From JAKACA01 sp050010115 (GTDB lineage Bacteria; Actinomycetota; Acidimicrobiia; Acidimicrobiales; Bog-793), in NCBI GenBank assembly GCA_050010115.1, contig JBEKLQ010000139.1, positions 1-8,155 of the forward strand: 8,155 bases of DNA, read 5' to 3'. The position numbers and the translations under genes are program-made. The notes beneath the pieces were generated by a model that was not told the origin of the DNA, made no database searches, and worked only from the letters and a program-made list of their open reading frames with translations. Shown piece by piece: positions 6,249-8,155 of the stretch. How positions within the stretch are numbered: position 1 is the stretch's first letter; each line of letters starts with the position of its first letter.

Positions 6249-7520
6249 TCAGCCGGCGCAGACGTTGATCCTTTTGACGGCTAGGACGGCCGCGGCTGCC
6301 GATACCAGCTGAGCCTCACTCAACTGCTTCGACCCGACTGCAGCCACAAGCGAGTGGCTGATGCTTGCGGCAAGGGCGAGATCACGGCTCGTCGAACCGC
6401 TCGAGCCGAACAACATCATGTCGCTGCCGGCCTCGATGGCCTGGACCGCTGCCTCCGGTACCGAGAGTGACAACGGTGCGTCCGAGATCGCCTTCGCCGA
6501 CAGCGAGTCAGTGATGATGAGGCCTTTGAAACCAAGGTGTCGCCTCAGCTCCTGCGTCACCGCCGAATACGAGAGGCTGGCCGGCGTGCGCCCGGTCAAG
6601 CCAGGGACGATCGCATTCGACACCATGACTGCCGGTACGCCCGCTTTGCTGGCGGCGACGAATGGGGGGATCGCCACCTTCTGCAAGCTGGTCCATGACA
6701 ATGTGCTCGCCGGCCCGTCGTCGGTGTTGCCGCTGACGCCGCCAAGACCGGGGAAGTGCTTCACGACGGGCACGACGCCGCCCTCGAGCATCCCCTTCAG
6801 GAACGCCACACCGTCCGCCTCGACCACCGACGTGTTGCCGCTGAACGAACGAAACCCATCCGGATCCGAGGCTCCTGGCGCGACCGCCCGGCCATCTACA
6901 TCGATCACGGGAGCAAGGTCCATGTTGACGCCGTTGGAAGACATCTTCGACGCTACCTGGCGCGCCCGTGCTTGGATCTGTGAAGGCGGCATCGTCGCCC
7001 CCATCTGGCTCGGCCACGGCATCGAGCCGACGAGGTTCGCCATTCGCTGGATGTCGCCGCCCTCCTCGTCGGTCATCACGACGAAGCCGAGGTGGTCCGG
7101 CACGTTGCGCCTCAAGGTCTCGAGCCCTCGGCCGAGGTTGGACGGCGCAGATGCCCCGAACAAGATCACGCCGCCGTAGCCGGCCTTCGCCCCGGCCAGC
7201 AGGGCAGTGACGTCAGTCTCCTCCGCAGGGACGACGATCGTCTGGTCGGCGAGCTTGGCGAGCGACCACTTGGACAAGACGGCCCGGGGCGTGCATGTTG
7301 TCGTTGTGGTCGAGGCCTTGGTATGTGAACCGTGGCCCTGCGCGGCGATGAGGCCGGCGACCGCGCCGACGACCAGGACCAAGACGATGCGCAGCGGCAC
7401 CGACATTCGCCTGGCGCGATAGACGGTCCGGCCGTCCCGGCCGCGAGCCGCCGAACGGGCCTGCGGCGCGGCGCGAGGTTTGGACGATCTCGGCGAGCGA
7501 CCCTCAGACGGGTCGGGCAC
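6249..7520 (-). CDS. Membrane-anchored glycoside hydrolase family 3 (NagZ/LpqI-like beta-N-acetylhexosaminidase)
   Basis: The 423-residue product has a basic cytoplasmic tail (1-38), one membrane segment (about 42-60), a Thr-rich linker (69-75) and a single GH3 TIM-barrel domain (about 80-420), placing the enzyme outside the membrane. GH3 hallmarks are D151-E-E-G-G-D-I-Q-R159 (substrate-binding DxEGG..R), K254-H-F-P-G258 and the nucleophile segment I336-T-D338-S-L. The family member NagZ cleaves N-acetylglucosamine from muropeptides. The loop after KHFPG reads N265-T-D267, where NagZ has Asp-Ser-His, so the usual Asp-His acid/base dyad is absent. Only two cysteines exist, C76 and C421, at the two ends of the domain. 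The GTG start at 7520 is preferred because GGAG lies 9 nt upstream; ATG 7406 (residue 39) would still keep the TM. The gene follows the VOC gene by 6 bases. Confidence 0.9.
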   Translation of the reverse strand: MPDPSEGRSPRSSKPRAAPQARSAARGRDGRTVYRARRMSVPLRIVLVLVVGAVAGLIAAQGHGSHTKASTTTTTCTPRAVLSKWSLAKLADQTIVVPAEETDVTALLAGAKAGYGGVILFGASAPSNLGRGLETLRRNVPDHLGFVVMTDEEGGDIQRMANLVGSMPWPSQMGATMPPSQIQARARQVASKMSSNGVNMDLAPVIDVDGRAVAPGASDPDGFRSFSGNTSVVEADGVAFLKGMLEGGVVPVVKHFPGLGGVSGNTDDGPASTLSWTSLQKVAIPPFVAASKAGVPAVMVSNAIVPGLTGRTPASLSYSAVTQELRRHLGFKGLIITDSLSAKAISDAPLSLSVPEAAVQAIEAGSDMMLFGSSGSTSRDLALAASISHSLVAAVGSKQLSEAQLVSAAAAVLAVKRINVCAG

Positions 7521-7526
7521 GTCGGG

Positions 7527-7925
7527 TCACTCCGGTCGTCCCAGGTCCATCGGCCCGTCGGCGTTCTGCTGAACGACCCAGCCGTTACCGTCGGGGTCTT
7601 CGATCGTTACCCACCTCCCCCACGGAGCCGACTCGATCATCACATCGTCATCCACGGCGCCCTTGCCCTTCAGGCCGGCAACCGCCGCCTCGATGTCCGG
7701 CACGGCCAGCACCGTTCCCCGCAGCGAGCCCGGAGGCATCGTCTCGAACCACGTGGTCAAGGTGATGGCCGTTTCGGAGCCTGGCGGCCGGAGCATCACC
7801 CAGTGCATCCCCGGTTCGGAGTTGTCCATCTCCACTACAAAACCCAGCACGTCGACATAGAACCGTTTCGACGCGTCCGGGTTGCTCACAGGGACCGAGA
7901 CCACTGAGATGTACGTGCGCTCCAT
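7527..7925 (-). CDS. VOC superfamily protein (glyoxalase/bleomycin-resistance/extradiol-dioxygenase fold)
   Basis: At 132 residues this is a single two-module VOC domain. The first beta-alpha-beta half starts at Y5-I-S-V-V and includes the helix N15-P-D-A-S-K-R-F-Y-V-D-V-L-G-F; the second starts near R69-G-T-V-L-A-V and ends in the family's D110-P-D-G-N114 turn. Two metal-ligand positions appear lost: there is no His in the first strand, and the Glu that usually follows DPDGN by three residues is V117. A binding or non-metal role is therefore more likely than glyoxalase activity; the ligand is unknown. ATG 7925 has AGGG 6 nt upstream. It is the first gene of an operon with the GH3 hydrolase and is divergent from the RHH gene at the right edge. 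Confidence 0.92.
   Translation of the reverse strand: MERTYISVVSVPVSNPDASKRFYVDVLGFVVEMDNSEPGMHWVMLRPPGSETAITLTTWFETMPPGSLRGTVLAVPDIEAAVAGLKGKGAVDDDVMIESAPWGRWVTIEDPDGNGWVVQQNADGPMDLGRPE
7530..7533 (-). promoter_or_regulatory. RBS for the GH3 gene, inside the end of the VOC gene
   Basis: GGAG at 7533-7530 lies 9 nt before the GTG at 7520. It includes the last sense codon (GAG) of the VOC gene and abuts its TGA, so ribosomes finishing the VOC gene are placed directly on the GH3 start. This supports the long GH3 start and translational coupling. Confidence 0.55.
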
Positions 7926-7952
7926 GAGCCACCCTACCGTCGGAGGCCGCGG

Positions 7953-7978
7953 CGACTAATGCTGGAAACCGTGAGTCG
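7953..7978. promoter_or_regulatory. Possible operator before the RHH gene
   Basis: CGACT at 7953-7957 and AGTCG at 7974-7978 are inverted and centred 21 bp apart, two helical turns. They end directly before the ATG of the RHH gene, in the 53-base spacer shared with the divergent VOC gene. RHH antitoxins commonly repress their own promoters, but five-base arms are short enough to arise by chance. Confidence 0.2.
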
Positions 7979-8155
7979 ATGGCAGCCCGACGCGATGCTG
8001 GCGGAGTGTCAGGGAGTGACCGCGTAAGTGAACACGAACTCGACGCACGCCTGCGGCACGAAGCTGAGCGGCGTGACACAACGGTGTCGGAGCTCACCCG
8101 AGAGGCGATCGAAGTGCTCCTCGGTGCCCGAAAGGGCAAGCGCCACCTCATGGCC
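7979..8155 (+). CDS. Ribbon-helix-helix DNA-binding protein, N-terminal part (probable antitoxin; runs off right edge)
   Basis: An open frame begins at ATG 7979 and has no stop through base 8155 (59 codons). After a polar leader (1-17) it reads E20-L-D-A-R-L-R-H-E-A-E-R-R, then T34-T-V-S-E-L-T-R-E-A-I-E-V-L-L48. This strand-free-end plus two-helix pattern, with the TVSELxREAI second helix, is typical of CopG/Arc/MetJ-type RHH proteins such as VapB-like antitoxins, although the hydrophobic N-terminal beta strand is poorly formed here. GTG 8006 is an alternative start. If this is a toxin-antitoxin pair, a PIN-domain or similar toxin gene should lie just beyond the window. The gene is divergent from the VOC gene with 53 bases between. 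Confidence 0.65.
   Translation, partial: MAARRDAGGVSGSDRVSEHELDARLRHEAERRDTTVSELTREAIEVLLGARKGKRHLMA

Noticed and set aside
6361..7179. 272-codon plus-strand open frame antisense to the GH3 gene
   Set aside because: Ser/Thr/Pro-rich shadow with no domain, opposite a protein with clear GH3 motifs.
7648..8151. 167-codon minus-strand frame over the VOC start and the right edge
   Set aside because: Its translation is Arg/Ser/Ala-rich low complexity and it overlaps the VOC gene in another frame; the opposite strand at 7979-8155 encodes a convincing RHH segment.

Overview
The window is GC-rich and densely coded on both strands, with almost no long non-coding stretches. Its gene types (two-ended LysR/MFS pair, membrane-anchored GH3 hydrolase, serine beta-lactamase-fold hydrolase, solitary DNA methyltransferase with a C-terminal extension) and base composition suggest a high-GC Gram-positive (Actinomycetota), possibly an Acidimicrobiia-like lineage. 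That assignment is inference from composition and gene flavour; there is no rRNA or other marker. No mobile element, tRNA, rRNA, CRISPR array or prophage signature is visible.

Layout, left to right. (1) 1-49: the first codons of a minus-strand gene that runs off the left edge, recognised mainly by a perfect Shine-Dalgarno sequence. (2) 138-1265 minus: a beta-lactamase-fold serine hydrolase/esterase with SxxK, Tyr and HGG motifs. (3) A short divergent spacer carrying a perfect 14-bp tandem duplication that doubles the hydrolase's ribosome binding site. (4) 1321-2784 plus: a beta-class DNA methyltransferase (TSPPY before DPFCGSG) fused to a C-terminal region that resembles a PD-(D/E)XK nuclease fold but lacks the lysine. 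(5) 2804-3793 minus: gpsA, convergent with the methyltransferase; both stop codons lie in the arms of one inverted repeat. (6) 3835-5121 minus: a 12-TM MFS transporter just upstream of gpsA, probably co-transcribed. (7) 5122-5227: divergent control region with a sigma70-like promoter and an ATAT-N7-ATAT LysR-type operator. (8) 5228-6160 plus: the LysR regulator. (9) 6249-7520 and 7527-7925, both minus: a VOC-family protein followed six bases later by a membrane-anchored GH3 (NagZ/LpqI-like) hydrolase, an evident two-gene operon. (10) 7979-8155 plus: the N-terminal part of a ribbon-helix-helix DNA-binding protein, probably an antitoxin, cut off by the right edge.

How the genes relate: the LysR protein most likely controls the divergent MFS exporter and, through read-through, possibly gpsA. 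The VOC and GH3 genes are translationally linked. The methyltransferase stands alone with no visible restriction endonuclease gene. Most of the window is ordinary chromosomal content. The items most worth following up are the methyltransferase's fused C-terminal domain, the altered catalytic loop in the GH3 enzyme, and the truncated RHH gene, whose partner lies outside the window. I do not see a convincing new multi-gene system here.
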